Shown here piece by piece: positions 26,801 through 39,900 of a stretch of 64,000 bases of DNA. A program made the translations under genes and the position numbers. The notes beneath the pieces are model-generated. The model saw only the letters and a list, made by a program, of their open reading frames with translations, did no database searches and was not told where the DNA came from. The stretch lies in assembly GCF_015356865.1 (NCBI RefSeq), contig NZ_JAAFZA010000016.1, forward strand, positions 22,088 through 86,087, read 5' to 3'. Within the stretch, counting starts at the first letter, position 1. Each line of letters begins with the position of its first letter. This stretch comes from Catenulispora pinisilvae. Its GTDB lineage: Bacteria; Actinomycetota; Actinomycetes; Streptomycetales; Catenulisporaceae.

Positions 26801-29800
26801 CCGCCGGGGTCACCATGATCGACACACCCGCGGCCAGTGCCATCGTGCATTCGCCCGAACGCAGCGCCTGCGCGGCTTGGTGCAGGGCGACCAGCGAGGA
26901 GGAGCACGCGGTGTCGATCGTCACCGCCGGGCCCTCCAGGCCCAGGGTGTAGGAGACACGGCCGGACAGCACGCTCGTCGCGGTGCCGGTGAGCAGGTAG
27001 CCCTCCGAGGAACCGCCGACCAGCGGGCCGCCGTAGCCCGAGGTGGTCGCGCCGGCGAACACGCCGGTGCGGGTGCCGCGCATCGCCTCCGGGTCCAGGC
27101 CGGCGTGCTCGAACGCCTCCCAGCAGACCTCCAGCAGCAGCCGCTGCTGCGGGTCCATCGCCAGCGCCTCGCGCGGGCTGATCCCGAAGAACGCCGGATC
27201 GAAACCGCCGGCGTCGTTCACGAAGCCGCCGTAGCGCGTGTACGAGGTCCCGGCGTGGTCCGGGTCCGGATCGTAAAGGGATTCCAGGTCCCAGCCGCGG
27301 TCGGTCGGGAACTCGGCGATCGCGTCCCGGCCCTGGGCCAGCAACTCCCACAGCCGCTCGGGGCCGTCCGCGCCGCCGGGGAACCGGCAGCCCATACCGA
27401 CGATCGCGATGGGCTCGTCCACCGGCGCCTGGACCACGGTCACCGAGGCGCCGGAGCTGTCGTCGGCGAGTGCGCCGAGCAGTTCCTCGCGCAGGTGGCC
27501 GGCCAGCGCCAGCGGGGTCGGGTAGTCGAACAGCAGGGTCGCGGTCAGCCGCAGCTCGGTCGCGGCACTGAGCCGCTGCCGCATCTCCAGCGAGGTCAGC
27601 GAGTCGAAGCCGAGGGCGCTGAACGGCCGCCCGGGATCGATCGCGGTGGCCGCCGGGTCGTGTCCGAGTACCGCCATGACCTCGGCGAGGACCAGGCCGA
27701 CGAGTTGCCGCTCCTGGTCGGCGCGGGAGAGCACGGCCAGCCGGCGGGCCAGGTCGCCGGCCGGCGGCTCGGGCGCGGCGGCCGCGGCCGGGCGGGCGGC
27801 GATCTCGCGCACGTCGGGCAGGTCCCGGAAGAACGGGTGCCGGGCGGCGGCCGGATCGGCGACCACCTGCGTCCAGTCCACGTCCATCACCGCGACCAGG
27901 TCGTCCCCGGTCGCCAGCGCCCGGCCGAGCGCGGCCAGCGCCGGACGCGGGTCCATCGGCGGCAGCGGGCCGCGGCTCATGCGCTGCCGCACCGCCTCGT
28001 TGGACTGGGCCATGCCGACCGCCCACGGGCCCCACGCCACCGACAGGGCGGCCAGGCCGCGCGCCGCGCGGCGGCGGGCGAGGGCGTCGAGGTAGGCGTT
28101 GGCGGCCCCGTAGTTGCCCTGCCCCGGGCCGCCGAGGGTGGCCGCGGCCGAGGAGAAGAGCACGAAGGCGTCCAGGTCCGCCTCGGCGGTGAGCTCGTCG
28201 AGGTGCTCGGCGCCGGTGGCCTTGGCGGCCAGCACCGAGGCCAGCCGCCCGGGGTCCAGGCCGTCGAGCAGGCCGTCGTCCAGGACGCCCGCGGTGTGCA
28301 GCACCGTGGACAGCGCCGGGCCGTCGGCGCCGATGCGGGCCAGCAGCCCGGCGGCGTCCGCACGCCGGGAGACGTCGCAGACCACGACGTCGACCCGGGA
28401 TCCGGCCTCGGCCAGCGCGGCGGCCTGGGCCGCGGTGCCGAAGGCGGCGGGGCCGCCCCGGCTGGCCAGCACGATCCGGGGCGCCTCGCGTTCGGCGAGC
28501 CACCCGGCCAGATGTCCGGCGATGGCGCCGGACCCGCCGGTCACCAGCACGGTGCCGCGCGGTGCCCAGGGACCGCGCTCGCGCGATCCCATCGCCCGGA
28601 CCAGACGCCGGCCCAGGACCACGCCGTCACGGATGGCGACCTGGTCTTCGACCCCTGATCCGGTGTCAGTCGCGGCCAGCACCCCGCACAGCCGCGCGGC
28701 GGCCCGGTCGTCCAGCACCGGCGGCAGGTCGACCAAACCGCCCCAGCGGTCCGGATACTCCGGTCCGGCGGCCAGGCCGAGACCCCAGACCTGCGCCTGC
28801 ACCGGGTTGGTCAGCTGATCGCCCACGTTCGTGGCGACCGCACCGCTGGTCAGAACCCACAGCGGGGCCGGCACACCGGTATCGCCCAGCGCCTGCAACA
28901 GGCCCAACGTGCCGGCCAGACCGGCCGGAACATCCTCCAGCCCCGGCACCGCGCGCTCGTCCAGCGCCAACAGCGAGACCACACCGGCGATCGCCTCTGA
29001 CCGATCGCCCAACGCCGCCTCGATCAGACCGCCCAGCGCCGCACGACCGGCGTCCGCACCACCGAGGACGTCGAGCACATCGACGGCCACCGACGACACC
29101 TGCGCACCACGGCCCGCCAACGCCGCACCGGTCGCGGCAACCAGATCCGGCCGGACATCCGCCGGCGCGACCAGCAGCCAGGTCCCCGAAAGCGTCGCCG
29201 ACTCCGACGCGCCGAACGGCGACCACGTCACCCGGTAGCGCCAGCCGTCGCCCGCGGAGCGATCCCGCTCCCGACGACGCCAGGCGGCCAACGCCGGGAG
29301 GACCGTGCTGAGCTGACCGTGGTCCGCCATCTCCAGCGCGTCGGCCAGGACCTCGAAGTCCTCGTTCTCGACCGCGGTCCAGAACCGCTCGTCCGCCGGA
29401 TCGGCCGTGGCCTGCATAGGCATCGCGGGGTTGGTGTCAGGCCAGTAACGCTGACGCTGGAAGGCGTAGGTCGGGAGCTCCACGGTCTCGCCCGCGCCGA
29501 CCACCGCCGGCCAGTCGATCCCGATTCCGGCGACGAACGCGGTCGCGAAGGCGCGGATCAGGCGTTCGGCACCGGGGTTCTCGCGCTCGACGGTGCCGGT
29601 GACCAGGTTGAGGTCATGTCCGGCCGCTTCGGTGGTCTCGGTGATCGCCATGGTGAGAACCGGCTGCGGCGAGACCTCGATGAACGAGCCGTAGCCTCCG
29701 GCAGCCAGAACCCTGACCGCGTCGGCGAAGCGGACGGTGTCCCGGACGTTCGCGAACCAGTAGCCGCCATCCAGCTCAGTGCCCGCAAGCCACTGACCGG

Positions 29801-32800
29801 TCACAGTCGACAGCATCGGGACGCGCGCCGCCTGCGGCTCGATCCCGGCCAGCCCTTCAGCCAGCACGCTCTCCAGCGCGTCGGCGCCAGCCGAATGCGC
29901 GACGTAATCCACCACCGGCAGCCGCCACCGAAGCACCCGCTGCTTGGCCAGTTCTGCTTCAAAAGCCGCGACCGATTCCGGGTCACCGGACACCACCGTC
30001 GCAGCAGGCGAATTCACCGCCGCGACCGCGAGCCCATCGCGACCGGCAATCAGCTCCCTGACGCGGTCCTCGGGCATGACGACGGACACCATCGCGCCCG
30101 CGGCGTTCAAGGAGGACAGGGCGCGCGAGCGAATAACGACGACCCGCGCCGCATCCTCCAACGACAACGCCCCGGCCACGGTCGCAGCCGCGATCTCGCC
30201 CTGCGAATGACCGACCACGGCATCCGGTATGACACCGGCCGCCTGCCACACCGCAGCCAGCGAAACCAGAACCGCCCACAGCACCGGCTGGAAAACCTCA
30301 GCCGCGTCAAGCGAAGGCGCACCATCGGCCCCGGCCACCACATCCAACAACGACCACGACACCAACGGAGCCAACGCAGCTCCGCACTCAGCCATCCGCG
30401 CCGCGAAAATCGGGGACGTGTTCAGCAGCTCGCGGCCCATACCGGCGAACTGCGCACCCTGCCCCGGGAAGACGAACACCGTCCGGCCAGTCCCGGTTGC
30501 CGGCATCAGGCCCGAGACCACCGCGTCAGCAGCCTGACCGGTCGCCACCGCCGCCAACGACTCCGCATACGACCCGACCACCACGGCCCGGTGCTCGAAG
30601 ACCGACCGGGTGACCGCCAGCGAATGGGCGACGTCAACCGGATCCAGCCCCGGCTGTGCCAGCACGAACTCCCGCAGCCGACCGGCCTGCGCCCGCAGCG
30701 CCGCGTCAGAACGCCCCGACACCACCCACGGCAGCGCGCCGTCGGCAAGCACCACCGGAACCGATGCCGCCGCGATGGCAGCCACGGCATCGGCCGAGCC
30801 GTCACTGTCGTCGTCACCGTCACCGTCGCCATCCGCCGCCCCGTCGACCGCGGCCGGCGCCTCCTCCAAGATCACGTGCGCGTTCGTCCCGGAGATCCCG
30901 AAACCGGACACCCCGGCCCGGCGCGGACGTCCGTCCCCGTCCCACGGCATAGCGGTGGTCAGGAGCCTGACATCGCCCGCCGACCAGTCGACCAGCGGCG
31001 ACGGCTCCTCGGCGTGCAGCGTCTGCGGCAGCACGCCATTGCGCAGCGCCATCACCATCTTGATCAGACCGGCGGCACCGGCCGCGGCCTGGGCGTGACC
31101 GATGTTCGACTTCACCGAACCCAGCCACAGCGGCCGATCCTCCGGCCGGCCCTGCCCATAGGTCGCCAGCACCGCGCCGGCTTCGATCGGGTCGCCCAGC
31201 GAGGTACCAGAGCCGTGCGCCTCGACCACGTCCACATCGCTGGTGCCCAGACCCGCGTTGCGCAGCGCGGCCCGGATCACCCGCTGCTGCGAGGGACCGT
31301 TCGGCGCCGTCAGACCATTCGACGCACCGTCCTGGTTCGTCGCACTGCCCCGCACCACAGCCAACACGCGGTGACCGTTGCGCACCGCGTCCGACAGCCG
31401 CTCCACCACGATCATGCCGGCGCCCTCGGCCCAGCCGGAGCCGTCGGCCCCGGCGCCGAAGGACTTGCAGCGGCCGTCCTCCGACACGCCGCGCTGCCGG
31501 GAGAAACCGACGAACACCGCCGGGGTGACCGTCACCGACACGCCGCCGGCCAGCGCCAGGTCGCACTCCCCGGTGCGCAGCGCCTGGCAGGCCAGGTGCA
31601 GCGCCACCAACGAGGACGAGCACGCGGTGTCGATCGTCACCGCCGGGCCCTCCAGGCCCAGGGTGTAGGCGACCCGGCCGGACAGGACACTCGTGGAGAT
31701 CCCGGTCAGCAGGTAGCCCTCGGTCGAGCCGCCGGCCAGGCTCATCCCGTAGCCGGAGAAAGCCGCGCCGGCGTAGATCCCGGTCGCAGAGCCCTGAAGC
31801 GTCTTCGGTTCGATCCCCGCCTGTTCCAGCGCTTCCCAGGACACCTCCAGCAGCAGCCGCTGCTGCGGGTCCATCGCCAGCGCCTCACGCGGGCTGATCC
31901 CGAAGAACTCCGGATCGAACTCGGTCACGTCGTGGATGAAGCCGCCGGCCCGCACATACGACGTCCCGGGCCGGTCCGGGTCCGGGTCGTAGATGTCGTC
32001 CATGTCCCAGCCGCGGTCGGTCGGGAAGCCGGAGATGGCGTCACCGCCGGCGGCCAGCAGGTCCCACAGGCCGCGCGGGTCGCGGACGCCGCCGGGGAAC
32101 CGGCAGCCCATACCGACGATCGCGATCAGCTCGTCGGCAGCCGCCGGGCCCCGGGACGAAGGGCGCGCCGGGTCCGAGGGCAGTTGCCCGATCAGCTCGG
32201 CCCGCAGGTGCTGGGCGAGCAGGATCGGGGTGGGGTAGTCGAAGACCAGGGTGGCCGACAGTTTCAGACCGCAGGTCGCCGACAGCCGGTTGCGCAGTTC
32301 CAGGGAGGTCAGCGAGTCGAAGCCGAGGTCGTTGAAGGCCCGCCCGGCCTCGACGGCGTCGGCGGTGGCGTGCCCGAGCACCCCGGCCGCCGCCGAGCGC
32401 ACCACGTCGGTGAGCTCGCGCACCTGCTCGGCCGGCGACAGGCCGGCCAGCTGCCGGGCGAGTTCGCCCTCCGGCTCCGGGACCGAGGTGACGACCCGGG
32501 CCGCGCGGGCGATGTCGGGGAGCTCACGCAGCAGCGGGGAGGCCAGGGCCTGCGCGCTGTCGCCGAACCGGTCCCAGTCCACGTCCATGACCGCGACCAG
32601 CGCCTGCGGACCGACCGCCACCCGGCCGAGTGCTTCCAGCGCCAGGTCCGGCGCCATCGCCGGCAGGCCGCTGCGCCGCACCCGCTGACGTGCCGCCTCG
32701 CTGGCCTGCGCCATGCCGTCGCCGGCCCACGGGCCCCAGGCGACGGAGGTCGCCGGCAGTCCGCGGTCGCGGCGAGCCTGGGCCAGCGCGTCCAGATAAG

Positions 32801-35800
32801 CGTTGGCCGCCGCGTAGTTACCCTGCCCGGGGCCACCGAACGTCGCCACCGACGACGAGAACAACACGAACGCGTCCAGGTCCTGATCCGCGGTCAGCTC
32901 GTCCAGGTTCGCCGCGCCGACGGCCTTCGCCGCCAGAACCCGGGCCAGCTTCGCGGAATCCATACCGTCCAGGAGCCCGTCGTCGACGACGCCCGCGGTG
33001 TGCAGGACCGCGGACAGCGCGCCGGTCCGGGCCAGAAGCTCAGAGAGCTGATCCCGGTCGGCGACGTCGGCGGCGACCAGCTCCACCTCGGCGCCCCGGT
33101 CGGCGAGCCCGGCGACCAGCGCGGCGGCTCCGGCCGCGGCCGCCGCGGACCGGCTGGTCAGCACCAGCTTCGAGGCCCCTTCGTCGACCGCCCAGCGGGC
33201 CACGTGGCCGGCGACGGCCCCGGTGCCGCCGGTGATCAGGACCGTGCCGCGCGGCGTCCACGAAGTATCGGCGGACCCCGCGGCCCGGCTCAGCCTGCGG
33301 GCCATGATCCCCGTGGCGCGCACGGCGACCTGGTCCTCGCCGCACCCGGCCAGCACCCCGCACAGCCGTGCGGCGGCCCGGTCGTCCAGCACCGCGGGCA
33401 GGTCGATCAGACCGCCCCAGCGGTCCGGGTGCTCCAGCGCGGCCACCCGGCCCAGACCCCAGGCCTGGGCCTGGAGCGGGGCGGAGAGGACATCGGCGGA
33501 GCCGGCCGCGACCGCCCCTTGGGTCAGCAGCCACAGCGGCGCCTCGACACCGGCGTCGCCGAGCGCCTGCACCAGGCTCAGGGTCCCGGCCAGACCCGTG
33601 GTCACCTCCGGATTCCCCGCCAGCGGCGAGGAGTCCAGGGCGAGCAGCGACAGCACCCCGGCCACCTGGCCGGCCTCGTCCCGGGCCCGTCCCAGCCGCT
33701 CGGCCAGCGCCTCGCGCGCGGTGTCCCCGGCCACCTCGGCGACCTGAACCACCTGGACACCGCGGGCGGACAACGCGGTCGCGACCGATGAGACCGTCGC
33801 GGCCGCCTCGGCGTCCCCGGCCGGGGCCACCAGAAGCCAGTTCCCGGCCAGCCCGGCCGCCTCCGGATCCGCAACCGGCGACCAGCCGAGCCGGTAGCGC
33901 CAGCCGTCCGTCACCGTCCGGCCCGACTCCCGGCGCCGCCACGCGGCCAGCTCCGGCACGACATCGCCGAACGGCCACTGCTCGCCGACCGCCAGGGTCT
34001 CGGTCAGGGTGTCCAGATCGCCGTCCTCGACGGCGGCCCAGAACCGGTCCTCGGCCGGCGACCCGGCGCGGGCACCGTCCGTGGACTCATCGGAGCCCGA
34101 CGTCTGGAGCCAGTAATGCTGGTGCTGGAAGGCATAGGTCGGCAGGTTCACCCGCTGCCCGGAACCGAGGACCGCGGTCCAGTCGACGGGCACGCCGGAC
34201 GTCCAGGCGCGCGCCAGACCGTTCAGGACCGTGTCCGAAGCCTCGTGCCCGGGACGCAAAAGCGACGTGAAGCCGGCGTCCGGCAAAGTCTGCGTACCGA
34301 ACGCGCACAGCGTGCTGTCCGGCCCGATCTCAATGAACTCTTGGACGTCCAAGCCGGCCATCGTCGTGACGGCGTCGGCGAACCGCACCGCGCCACGGGC
34401 CTGGTCGGCCCAGTAAGCGCCGTCGCAGGACTCGATGACAGCGCCGGTCGCGGTGCTCACCCACGGAATGGTCGTGGCATTCCAGGCCAGGACATCAGCA
34501 GCCTGTGACAGCTCGGGCAGCGCCGCATCCATCCGATGTGAATGGAAGGCATGGCTGACCCGCAGCGACCGGACCCGGCTGCCACGATCGGCGAACTTCG
34601 CCGCGACGGCGTCCACCGCGTCCTTCTCACCGGAGATCACGGTCGCGGACGGGCCGTTCACCGCGGCGACGAAGACCCCTTCGACACCGTCGAGCGCCGC
34701 CAGGACCTCCGCTTCCGGCGCCGCGATCGACGTCATCGCACCGCCGGTCGGCAGCGCCTGCATCAACCGACCACGAGCCGCCACCAACGCGCACGCATCG
34801 ACCAGAGACAACGCCCCGGCGGCATACGCAGCCGCGACCTCACCGATCGAATGACCGGCAACAGCAGCAGGCGCAACACCGACAGCGCCGAGCATCGCCA
34901 CCACACCGACCTGCAAAGCGAACAAAGCCGCCTGCGCATAAACAGTCTGATTCGCCAGCTCCTCGGCGTCAGCGGCCGTACCCAGCGCCACCTCACGCAC
35001 CGGCAGACCGAGATGCCCCTCGATCAACCCACAAGCCTCATCGAAGGCCGCGGCGAACACCGGAGACGCCGCATACAGACCCGCGGCCATCCCAGCACGC
35101 TGCGAACCCTGACCCGCGAACACAAAGCCCACCCGGGTCCCCGGCCGGGACACTCCCGTCGGCGCCTCCGCCGAGAGCCGCCCCTCGGCCAGTGCGGCCA
35201 GTTCGTCCGTGGTCCGCACCACCGCCCGGTGCTCGAACGCAGACCGGGTGGCGGCCAGCGACCATGCCACATCCCGCAGGTCCGTCTCCGGCCGGGCCGC
35301 CAGGAAGCCGCGCAGCTTGGCGGCCTGGGCGCGCAGTGCGGCGTCCGATCGCGCCGACACCACCAACGACGCGGTCCCCGACACCACCGGGACGGCGGGC
35401 TGAGCCTCCGCGACGGCCTGCTCGCCGCCAGCCGACGCGGTGTCCTGAGATCCGGCGACCGAGACGTCGTCCGGCGCCTCCTCCAAGATCACGTGCGCGT
35501 TCGTCCCGCCGACCCCGAACGCCGACACGCCGGCCCGGCGGACCCGCTCCCCGGCCGGCCACGCCACCGGCTCCGTCAGCAGCCTGACATTCCCGGCGCT
35601 CCAGTCGACCAGCGACGACGGCTCGTCCACGTGCAGCGTGCGCGGCAGCTTCTGGTGCCGCAGCGCCATCACCATCTTGATGACGCCGGCCGCGCCGGCC
35701 GCCGCCTGCGCGTGCCCGATGTTCGACTTCAGCGATCCCAGCCACAGCGGTCGGTCCGCCGAGCGGGCCCGGCCGTAGGTCTCCAGCAGTGCCCGCGCCT

Positions 35801-36863
35801 CGATCGGGTCGCCGAGCGTGGTCCCGGTGCCGTGGCCCTCGACCGCGTCCACGTCGGCGGCGGTCAGGCCGGCGCCGGTCAGCGCGGCCCGGATGACGCG
35901 CCGCTGCGAGGGGCCGTTCGGCGCGGTCAGGCCGTTGGACGCGCCGTCCTGGTTCACCGCGCTGCCCCGCACCACCGCGAGGACCTCGTGACCGTTGCGG
36001 CGCGCGTCGGACAGCCGCTCCACCAGGATGATGCCCGCGCCCTCGGCCCAGCCGGTGCCGTCGGCGGCGGTGGCGAACGACTTGCACCGGCCGTCGGCGG
36101 CCAGGCCCTGCTGCTTGGAGAACTCGGTGAAGACCGCGGGGTCGGCCATCACCATGACGCCGCCGGCCAACGCCATGTCGCATTCGCCGGAGCGCAGCGC
36201 CTGGCAGGCCAGGTGCAGCGCCACCAGCGCCGAGGAACAGGCGGTGTCCACGGTGACCGCCGGGCCTTCGAGCCCCAGCACGTAGGACAGGCGGCCGGAG
36301 ATGACGCTGCCGGAGATGCCGGTCAGCAGGTAGCCGGCGACCTCGCCGGCCTCCCCGGCCCGGCCGGCCAGGCCCACGCCGTAGCCGGACAGCGAGGCGC
36401 CGACGAACACGCCGGTCCGGCTGCCGCGCAGCGACCTCGGGTCCAGGCCCGCGTGCTCCAGCGCCTCCCAGGACGTCTCCAGCAGCAACCGCTGCTGCGG
36501 GTCCATCGCCAGCGCCTCACGCGGGTTGATGCCGAAGAAGCCGGCGTCGAACTGCGCGGCGTCGTAGACGAACCCGCCTTCGCGCACATAGGAGGTGCCG
36601 GCGTTCTCCCGGTCGGCGTTGAAGAGGGCATCGATGTCCCAGCCGCGGTCGGCCGGGAAGCCGCCCATCGCGTCGGTGCCGGAGTCGACCAGGTCCCACA
36701 GGCCCTCCGGGTCGCGGACGCCGCCGGGCAGGCGGCAGCCCATCGCCACGACAGCGATCGGTTCGTGGGCCCCCTCCTCCAGTTCGCGCACCCTTTCGCG
36801 CGCTTCGTGCAGGCTGGTCGTCGCCCACTTCAGGTAGTCGCGGAGTTCCGCCTCGCTAGCCAC
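17862..36863 (-). CDS. Modular type I PKS gene C, four modules (6-9), all KS-AT-KR-ACP
   Basis: The protein has 6333 residues: docking helix ([16 protein letters not shown]), four KS-AT-KR-ACP modules, and a C-terminal docking region from about 6250. KS cysteines are at 209, 1748, 3320 and 4891. AT serines are at 672, 2220, 3796 and 5354. KR tyrosines are at 1350, 2918, 4488 and 6043. ACP serines are at 1517, 3088, 4658 and 6211. I chose GTG 36863 because it begins the docking helix and GAGAGGA lies 11 bases upstream. The frame stays open as far as 37697, but that extension would overlap the end of gene D and is not PKS-like. The C-terminus ([17 protein letters not shown]) departs from the DDEVFDF-type end of the sister proteins and may set its docking specificity. 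Four hydroxyl-bearing extensions are expected. Confidence 0.96.
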   Translation of the reverse strand: MASEAELRDYLKWATTSLHEARERVRELEEGAHEPIAVVAMGCRLPGGVRDPEGLWDLVDSGTDAMGGFPADRGWDIDALFNADRENAGTSYVREGGFVYDAAQFDAGFFGINPREALAMDPQQRLLLETSWEALEHAGLDPRSLRGSRTGVFVGASLSGYGVGLAGRAGEAGEVAGYLLTGISGSVISGRLSYVLGLEGPAVTVDTACSSALVALHLACQALRSGECDMALAGGVMVMADPAVFTEFSKQQGLAADGRCKSFATAADGTGWAEGAGIILVERLSDARRNGHEVLAVVRGSAVNQDGASNGLTAPNGPSQRRVIRAALTGAGLTAADVDAVEGHGTGTTLGDPIEARALLETYGRARSADRPLWLGSLKSNIGHAQAAAGAAGVIKMVMALRHQKLPRTLHVDEPSSLVDWSAGNVRLLTEPVAWPAGERVRRAGVSAFGVGGTNAHVILEEAPDDVSVAGSQDTASAGGEQAVAEAQPAVPVVSGTASLVVSARSDAALRAQAAKLRGFLAARPETDLRDVAWSLAATRSAFEHRAVVRTTDELAALAEGRLSAEAPTGVSRPGTRVGFVFAGQGSQRAGMAAGLYAASPVFAAAFDEACGLIEGHLGLPVREVALGTAADAEELANQTVYAQAALFALQVGVVAMLGAVGVAPAAVAGHSIGEVAAAYAAGALSLVDACALVAARGRLMQALPTGGAMTSIAAPEAEVLAALDGVEGVFVAAVNGPSATVISGEKDAVDAVAAKFADRGSRVRSLRVSHAFHSHRMDAALPELSQAADVLAWNATTIPWVSTATGAVIESCDGAYWADQARGAVRFADAVTTMAGLDVQEFIEIGPDSTLCAFGTQTLPDAGFTSLLRPGHEASDTVLNGLARAWTSGVPVDWTAVLGSGQRVNLPTYAFQHQHYWLQTSGSDESTDGARAGSPAEDRFWAAVEDGDLDTLTETLAVGEQWPFGDVVPELAAWRRRESGRTVTDGWRYRLGWSPVADPEAAGLAGNWLLVAPAGDAEAAATVSSVATALSARGVQVVQVAEVAGDTAREALAERLGRARDEAGQVAGVLSLLALDSSPLAGNPEVTTGLAGTLSLVQALGDAGVEAPLWLLTQGAVAAGSADVLSAPLQAQAWGLGRVAALEHPDRWGGLIDLPAVLDDRAAARLCGVLAGCGEDQVAVRATGIMARRLSRAAGSADTSWTPRGTVLITGGTGAVAGHVARWAVDEGASKLVLTSRSAAAAAGAAALVAGLADRGAEVELVAADVADRDQLSELLARTGALSAVLHTAGVVDDGLLDGMDSAKLARVLAAKAVGAANLDELTADQDLDAFVLFSSSVATFGGPGQGNYAAANAYLDALAQARRDRGLPATSVAWGPWAGDGMAQASEAARQRVRRSGLPAMAPDLALEALGRVAVGPQALVAVMDVDWDRFGDSAQALASPLLRELPDIARAARVVTSVPEPEGELARQLAGLSPAEQVRELTDVVRSAAAGVLGHATADAVEAGRAFNDLGFDSLTSLELRNRLSATCGLKLSATLVFDYPTPILLAQHLRAELIGQLPSDPARPSSRGPAAADELIAIVGMGCRFPGGVRDPRGLWDLLAAGGDAISGFPTDRGWDMDDIYDPDPDRPGTSYVRAGGFIHDVTEFDPEFFGISPREALAMDPQQRLLLEVSWEALEQAGIEPKTLQGSATGIYAGAAFSGYGMSLAGGSTEGYLLTGISTSVLSGRVAYTLGLEGPAVTIDTACSSSLVALHLACQALRTGECDLALAGGVSVTVTPAVFVGFSRQRGVSEDGRCKSFGAGADGSGWAEGAGMIVVERLSDAVRNGHRVLAVVRGSATNQDGASNGLTAPNGPSQQRVIRAALRNAGLGTSDVDVVEAHGSGTSLGDPIEAGAVLATYGQGRPEDRPLWLGSVKSNIGHAQAAAGAAGLIKMVMALRNGVLPQTLHAEEPSPLVDWSAGDVRLLTTAMPWDGDGRPRRAGVSGFGISGTNAHVILEEAPAAVDGAADGDGDGDDDSDGSADAVAAIAAASVPVVLADGALPWVVSGRSDAALRAQAGRLREFVLAQPGLDPVDVAHSLAVTRSVFEHRAVVVGSYAESLAAVATGQAADAVVSGLMPATGTGRTVFVFPGQGAQFAGMGRELLNTSPIFAARMAECGAALAPLVSWSLLDVVAGADGAPSLDAAEVFQPVLWAVLVSLAAVWQAAGVIPDAVVGHSQGEIAAATVAGALSLEDAARVVVIRSRALSSLNAAGAMVSVVMPEDRVRELIAGRDGLAVAAVNSPAATVVSGDPESVAAFEAELAKQRVLRWRLPVVDYVAHSAGADALESVLAEGLAGIEPQAARVPMLSTVTGQWLAGTELDGGYWFANVRDTVRFADAVRVLAAGGYGSFIEVSPQPVLTMAITETTEAAGHDLNLVTGTVERENPGAERLIRAFATAFVAGIGIDWPAVVGAGETVELPTYAFQRQRYWPDTNPAMPMQATADPADERFWTAVENEDFEVLADALEMADHGQLSTVLPALAAWRRRERDRSAGDGWRYRVTWSPFGASESATLSGTWLLVAPADVRPDLVAATGAALAGRGAQVSSVAVDVLDVLGGADAGRAALGGLIEAALGDRSEAIAGVVSLLALDERAVPGLEDVPAGLAGTLGLLQALGDTGVPAPLWVLTSGAVATNVGDQLTNPVQAQVWGLGLAAGPEYPDRWGGLVDLPPVLDDRAAARLCGVLAATDTGSGVEDQVAIRDGVVLGRRLVRAMGSRERGPWAPRGTVLVTGGSGAIAGHLAGWLAEREAPRIVLASRGGPAAFGTAAQAAALAEAGSRVDVVVCDVSRRADAAGLLARIGADGPALSTVLHTAGVLDDGLLDGLDPGRLASVLAAKATGAEHLDELTAEADLDAFVLFSSAAATLGGPGQGNYGAANAYLDALARRRAARGLAALSVAWGPWAVGMAQSNEAVRQRMSRGPLPPMDPRPALAALGRALATGDDLVAVMDVDWTQVVADPAAARHPFFRDLPDVREIAARPAAAAAPEPPAGDLARRLAVLSRADQERQLVGLVLAEVMAVLGHDPAATAIDPGRPFSALGFDSLTSLEMRQRLSAATELRLTATLLFDYPTPLALAGHLREELLGALADDSSGASVTVVQAPVDEPIAIVGMGCRFPGGADGPERLWELLAQGRDAIAEFPTDRGWDLESLYDPDPDHAGTSYTRYGGFVNDAGGFDPAFFGISPREALAMDPQQRLLLEVCWEAFEHAGLDPEAMRGTRTGVFAGATTSGYGGPLVGGSSEGYLLTGTATSVLSGRVSYTLGLEGPAVTIDTACSSSLVALHQAAQALRSGECTMALAAGVSIMVTPAVFVGFSRQRGMSEDGRCKSFGAEADGSGWAEGAGVVVLERLSEARRNGHRVLAVVAGSALNQDGASNGLTAPNGPSQQRVIRAALQNAGVDPGDVDVVEAHGSGTSLGDPIEAQALLATYGQTRTPERPLWLGSIKSNFGHPQAAAGVAGIIKMVLALQNGVLPKTLHAEEQSPHVDWTPGTVRVLTEARAWPVGERARLAGVSAFGMSGTNAHIIIGDAPDAAEVVADPALPADDPAEHDTGASAGAGALTADSVVPVVVTEDVVPWVVSGRTDGALRAQAGRLREFALARPELDPRDTGHSLAVTRSVFEHRAVVLGSYAESLAALATGQAADAVVSGVVSDAGTGRSVFVFPGQGAQFAGMGRELLESSPVFAARMAECGAALAPLVSWSLLDVVRGGQGAPSLDAAEVFQPVLWAVLVSLAAVWEAAGVIPDAVVGHSQGEIAAATVAGALSLEDAARVVVIRSRALSSLNAAGAMVSVVMPEDRVRELIAGREGLAIAAVNSPAATVVSGDPASVDAFEAELAKKRVLRWRLPVVDYVAHSAGADALESVLAEGLAGIDPQAARIPMLSTVTGQWLAGTELDGGYWFANVRDTVRFADAIRELTADGYGSFIEVSAQPVLTMAITETAEEAGHDLNLVTGTVERENPGAERLIRAFATAYAAGIGIDWPAVIGTGHSIDLPTYAFQRQRYWPDEVAAVAPADSANATDDQFWAAVEAMDLETLADTLAIEDSERLGAVVPALAAWRRRENDRSATAGWRYRADWVAVPEPQASVLSGTWLLIAAASADRALVEATAATLADRGARVVPLDVDTDGVDRAALAERISALRDAADGPLSGVLSLLALDEGDLPGRPGVGFGIAASQALVQALGDSAVEAPLWFLTSGAVAVSGGEALTRPTQAQVWGLGRVVALEHPERWGGVIDLPAALDDRTSARLCAVLAAADPGSGFEDQVAIRAGGTYARRLIRAARLRGGHAWQPRGSVLITGGTGAAAQHVAAWLAERGAPRIVLAGRTGPAAGALAGPVARLAAAGSGVTVVACDTADRDRVSGLLDRIDADGPELRAVVHTAGVGQGTATADTTVDELAAVLGGKAAGARHLDELTADRELDAFILFSSIAATWGSGLQPGYSAANTYLDALAENRRSRGLSATSVAWGPWGGGGMTDADAGQQLERRGLRTMDPQLLVRALAEAVDGGEGPITVADVDWDRFAPPYTLRRPSPLLADLPEARRALAGEAEQADGASDAASALTGRLADLPAAERERHLVNLVRTEAAAVLGHDSADAVEAARAFSELGFDSLTSVELRNRVSAATGLRLPATLLFDYPTPAAVADFVRDQLGGSAATDDTAGTVVVAAAAVQDDPIVIVAMGCRFPGGVSSPEDLWELVASGSDAVGEIPADRGWDLDSLFDPDPDQPGTMNVRQGSFVADAAGFDPAFFGISPREALAMDPQQRLLLEVAWESLERAGIDPDSLRGSATGVFVGASPSGYGYGLQGGPAEGYLMTGTATSVVSGRVSYALGLEGPAVTVDTACSSSLVALHQAAQALRAGECELALVGGAWVTATPGVFLGFGRQHGLALDGRSKAFGESADGMGVGEGAGMIVVERLSDARRNGHQVLAVVRGSAINQDGASNGLTAPNGPSQQRVIRAALANAGLTAADIDAVEAHGTGTRLGDPIEAQALLATYGQHRPEDGRPLWLGSLKSNIGHAQAAAGVAGVIKMVMALQRQELPRTLHSAEPSSHVDWTAGNVRLLAEPVAWPTGSERVRRAGVSSFGMSGTNVHTILEEAPVFGPEADADAEVATPDEAQEALRLPVLSGAATPWVVSGRGADALRAQAERLRAFLTAGPDLDPGDVAWSLATTRSALEDRAVVFDLDGLAAVMEGRTTPGVPVGTARPGTRVGFVFAGQGSQRAGMAAGLYAASPVFAAAFDEACESIEGHLGLPVREVALGTAADAEELANQTVYAQSALFALQVGVVAMLAAVGVAPSAVAGHSVGEVAAAHAAGVLSLADASALVAARGRLMQALPTGGAMTSIAAPEAEVLTALDGVEGIWIAAVNGPSATVISGEKDAVDAVAAVFAERGVRVRSLRVSHAFHSHRMDPMLAELSQVADSVDFARADVSWVSTATGAVVESCDGSYWADQARSAVRYADAVTTMAGLDIDLFIEIGPDGTLSVLGTATAPDAEFVPLLRPDHDAATTALTGLARAWVHGAPVDWAAVLGFGNRVELPTYAFQRQRYWPSVTLSRSLLLGTGTPSADDSTQSAIDARFWAAVEDGDLGALAEGFAADGERPFGEVLGELATWRRRERDNALTDAWRYRVTWPLVAEPAAPALAGDWLVVAPAPGPDDAGSDVAAVVAALTEHGAQVRTVEAAAGQTSREDLARLIGDRLPSGGPAGVVSLLAFDEGPVPGAPEVPRGLAATLGLIQALGDVRTTAPLWVLTRGAIGAAAGETASRPLQAQAWGLGRVAALEHPDRWGGLVDLPPVLDGPAAARLCGVLAGRGENEVAVRADGNHARRLEHAPAGAGTPWTPHGTVLVTGGTGAIAGQVADWLAGGGADRLVLTSRSGPDAAGVGRLAADLAAGGAEVDVVAADIVDRDQTAGLLARIGAAGAALSAVMHTAGVLDDGVLDGLDTGRLRTVLAAKAVGAANLDELTADQDLDAFVLFSSAAATFGGPGQGNYAAANAYLDALAEARRGRGLPGLSVAWGPWAGAGLAAASDAVRQRVRRGGLPAMEPEPAVRVLSRVAAGPDATVAVMDVDWTHFASSSAPFLRGVPEIRQLAPETEDGAAPAGDRLTGEMERRLAGVPAAMRLTVLTDLVRTAAAAVLGYPSVDAVGADRAFSDLGFDSLTSLELRNNLAVASGLPLSATLVFDYPTPAILAEHLRSEAFAADEPDHQPILTSLEELAETLAAAGLDGAGRGDVLARLEALARDLRSAQSAEPVPDRELQTATDAEMFELLERELQDPDFD
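18083..22706 (-). other. PKS module 9: KS-AT(malonyl)-KR(B)-ACP
   Basis: KS Cys4891. The AT (Ser5354 in GHSVGE) has QTVYAQ before the active site and HAFH after it, the malonyl-CoA signature. The KR is B-type (GVLDDGVL, Tyr6043). The ACP serine is 6211 ([13 protein letters not shown]). It adds an unbranched acetate unit with a D-hydroxyl. The KR resembles module 6 ([16 protein letters not shown]) more than module 2. Confidence 0.92.
22742..27420 (-). other. PKS module 8: KS-AT(YVAH)-KR(A)-ACP
   Basis: KS Cys3320, with [20 protein letters not shown] shared only with module 1, and KSNFGH. The AT serine is 3796 with VFQPVLWA and YVAH. The KR is A1-type: [11 protein letters not shown], Tyr4488, the same LQPGY as module 1. 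The ACP serine is 4658. An L-configured hydroxyl is expected. The extender is uncertain. Confidence 0.88.
24930..25752 (-). repeat. YVAH-class AT core (module 8)
   Basis: It is the same length as the module 10 copy and very close to it in sequence. The active-site serine codon is at 25476-25478. Confidence 0.8.
27452..32136 (-). other. PKS module 7: KS-AT(YVAH)-KR(B)-ACP
   Basis: KS Cys1748, AT Ser2220 with YVAH, KR Tyr2918, ACP Ser3088. This is the only YVAH module with a B-type KR (GVLDDG, no Trp marker). The KS-AT linker holds an Asp/Gly-rich run ([16 protein letters not shown]), coded by short tandem GAC/GGT-like triplets near 30798-30850. Module 7 is the one module without a partner inside the window in the seven-module pattern. 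Confidence 0.88.
29658..30480 (-). repeat. YVAH-class AT core (module 7)
   Basis: It is nearly the same DNA as the modules 1, 3, 8 and 10 copies, although this module's KR is of the opposite type. The AT tract is therefore shared independently of the reductive part. Confidence 0.8.
32165..36769 (-). other. PKS module 6: KS-AT(malonyl)-KR(B)-ACP
   Basis: KS Cys209, with [21 protein letters not shown] and VEGHGTGT motifs shared only with module 13. The AT (Ser672, GHSIGE) has QTVYAQ and HAFH, so malonyl-CoA is expected. The KR has VDD in place of LDD (GVVDDGLL) with Tyr1350 and still fits the B-type. The ACP serine is 1517. Confidence 0.91.
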
Positions 36864-36874
36864 CGAAATCCCAA

Positions 36875-36881
36875 TCCTCTC
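36875..36881 (-). promoter_or_regulatory. RBS of PKS gene C
   Basis: GAGAGGA lies 11 bases before GTG 36863, a slightly long spacing. It supports the GTG start at the docking helix. No ATG is available in frame nearby. Confidence 0.5.
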
Positions 36882-36901
36882 GGAAATTCCCAGCTGTGGA
36901 C

Positions 36902-39900
36902 TCAGGATCTCCCGAGCTCGTTGTGGATGAAGTCGAAGATCTCGTCGTCGGTCGCGTCCGCGATCCGCCGGCCGGCCTGCTCCCCGGCCGTCCGGCCGGC
37001 CTCGTCCTCGCGGCTCCACGCCGCCAGGACGATGCGCAGCCGTTCGGCGACCAGGGACCGGGTGGCCGGATCCGGGTCCGCCCCGGCCAGCGCCGCCTCC
37101 AGCCGGTCGATCTCGTCCAGGACCGGGGCCGGGGCGTCCGCGTCGGCGAACCCCTCGGCCCTGATGTACTCGGCCAGGGCCGCCGGGGTCGGGTAGTCGA
37201 ACACGAGCGTGGCCGGCAGCCGCAGGCCGGTCCCGGCGTTGAGCCGGTTCCGCAGCTCGACCGCGATCAGCGAGTCGAAGCCGAGGTCCCGGAACGGGCG
37301 GTCGGCCGCCAGGCCGTCCGCGGACGGGAAGCCCAGCACCGCGGCGGCCTCGGACCGGACCAGGTTGGTCAGGATCCGGTCCTGCTCCGGGCGCGGCAGC
37401 CCGGCCAGCCGCGCGGCCAGGCCGTCGGCGGCGTCCCGGTCGGCGACGGCGTCCCCGCCATCCTCGGCCAGCGCCTGCCGGGCCTCGGGGAGATCGGAGA
37501 TCAGCGGGCTGGGACGCCACACCGTGAAGGTCGGCGCGAACCGGCTCCAGTCCACGTCCGCGACGGTCAGCGTGTCCTCGGCGCCGTCGAGCGCCTGGCC
37601 CAGGGCCTGCACCGCCAGCCGCGGATCCATGAACCGCAGCCCGCGCTTCAAGACCTGCTCGCCGGCCTCGCCGGCGCTCATCCCGCCGCCGCCCCACAGG
37701 CCCCAGGCCACCGAAGTGGCGGCCAGGCCGCGGGCCCGCCGGTGCTCGGCCAGCGCGTCCAGGTAGGCGTTGGCGGCGGCGTAGCCGGGCTGCCAGCCGC
37801 TGCCCCAGGTCGCCGAGGCGGAGGAGAACAGCACGAAGGCGTCCAGGTCCTCCCCGGCCGTGGCGGCGTCGAGGTGGGCGGCGCCGGCGGCCTTCGCGGC
37901 CAGCACATCGGCCAGTTCAGCCGGGTTCGTGGCCTCCACCGCAGTGGACTGCGCGGCCCCGGCGGCGTGCAGGACGGCGGTCAGGCGCGGGCCGCTGCGG
38001 CCGATCCAGGAGACCAGTTCGGTGGCGGCGTTCCGGTCGGCGACGTCCCCGGCCACCACCGTGGCCGTGGTCCCGGCGGCGGCCAGCTCGGCGGCCAGCC
38101 GGGCCACGCCGTCCGCGCCGGGGCCGGAGCGGCTGGCCAACACCGTGCGCTGGGCGGCCCGGTCGCTCACCCAGCGGGCCAGGTGCCCGCCGACCGCGCC
38201 GGTGCCGCCGGTGATCAGGACGCTGCCGCGCGGGGACCAGACCGGGCCCCGCTCCCGCGGCCGGCCGGCGCGCACCAGGCGGCGGGCCCGGACGCCGGCG
38301 GCGCGCAGCGCCACCTGGTCCTCACCGCACCCGGCCAGCACCCCGCACAGCCGGACCGCCGACCGCTCGTCCACCTCGGCGGCCGAGGGCAGGTCGACCA
38401 GACCGCCCCAGCGGTCCGGGTGTTCCAGCGCGACGGCCCGTCCCAGACCCCAGACCTGCGCCTGGACCGGGCTGGCCGGAGCCTCGCCGGGCGCGGCGGC
38501 GACCGCTCCGGCGGTCAGCACCCACAGCGGGGCGCCGATCTCGGCGTCGCCGAGGGCCTGGACCAGGGTCTGGGTGTTCGCCAGGCCGGTCGTGGCGGTC
38601 GAGTCCGCGACCAGCGGGGTCTCGTCGAGGGCGAGCAGGGACAGGACTCCGGCGAACGGCGCGTCCTGGTCCCGGGACACGGCGGCCAGCCGCTCGGCGA
38701 GGGCCGCGCGGTCGGCCGCGCCGGAGCCGACGGCGAGCGTGACGGTCTCGGCGCCGCGGGCGCTGAGCGCTTCTCCGAGTGCCACGGCCGGATCGGTGCC
38801 TTCCTCAGGTCGCAGCACCAGCCAGACTCCCGGCAGCTGCACTGTTTTGGGTTCCGGCACCGGCACCCAGGACACCCGGTATCGCCACGCGTCGGTGGCC
38901 GACCGGTCCCGTTCCCGGCGCCGCCACGAGGCCAGCGCCGGGAGCACGTCCCCGAGGCCGTCCCGGGCTTCCAGGGCCAGGGTGTCGGCGAAGGCGTCGA
39001 GATCGCCGCCCTCGATCGCGGCCCAGAAATCGGCCTCGGCGGCGGTTCCGGTGGCGGTGTCGGAGGTGGCCGCACCGAACCGGACCGAGGGCAGGAAGAC
39101 AGAGTCGCCTTCAGGCCAGTAGTGCTCGTGTTGGAAGGCGTAGGTGGGCAGGTCCACTCGCTCAGCGGTGCCGATGACCGCGGGCCAGGCGAGGTCGACC
39201 CCGCGCACCCAGGCCTCGGCGAAGGAGAGCAGCAGGCGGGCCGGGCTGCCGTTGTCGCGGCGCAGTGAGCCGGAGACTACGGGGGCTGCGACACCCTGGT
39301 CTTCCAGGGTCTCGGTCACCGCTGCGGTCAGCACCGGATGCGGCGACATTTCCAGGAAGACGCCGTACCCGGAGTCGGCGAGCGCGCGGACGGCGCGGTC
39401 GAACTCGACCGTGGCCCGCAAGCTGTCGAACCAGTAACCGGCATCGAGCTCAGGGCCCTGAAGCCACTGCCCCGACACCGCCGAGACCATCGGAATCGAG
39501 AGCTCGCCAGGGGCAATCGGAGCGAGCGCCGTGGTGATCTCCTCGCGCAGCTGCTCGACTTGGGCGCTGTGCGAGGCGTAGTCGACAGGGATGCGACGCG
39601 CGCGGACCTCATCGGCCCCGCAGGCCGCCAGCAGCTCCGTCAGCGCGTCCGGCTCGCCGGAGACGACTGTGGCCGAAGGACCATTGACTACCGCGATCGA
39701 GAGACGGTCGCCGAACCCTGCGATACGCGCTCGTACCGCCTCGACCGGCTCGGCTACGGAGACCATCCCGCCCGCGCCGGCCAACACCCGCAACGCACGA
39801 CTGCGAAGAGCCACAACCCGCGCGCCGTCTTCCAAAGACAGCGCACCGGCGACGGTCGCAGCAGCGATCTCACCCTGCGAGTGGCCGACCACAGCGTCAG

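Noticed and set aside
36864..37697. Upstream extension of the gene C reading frame by 278 codons.
   Set aside because: It overlaps the C-terminal coding part of gene D and translates to Arg/Gly-rich noise. The docking helix and RBS place the start at 36863.
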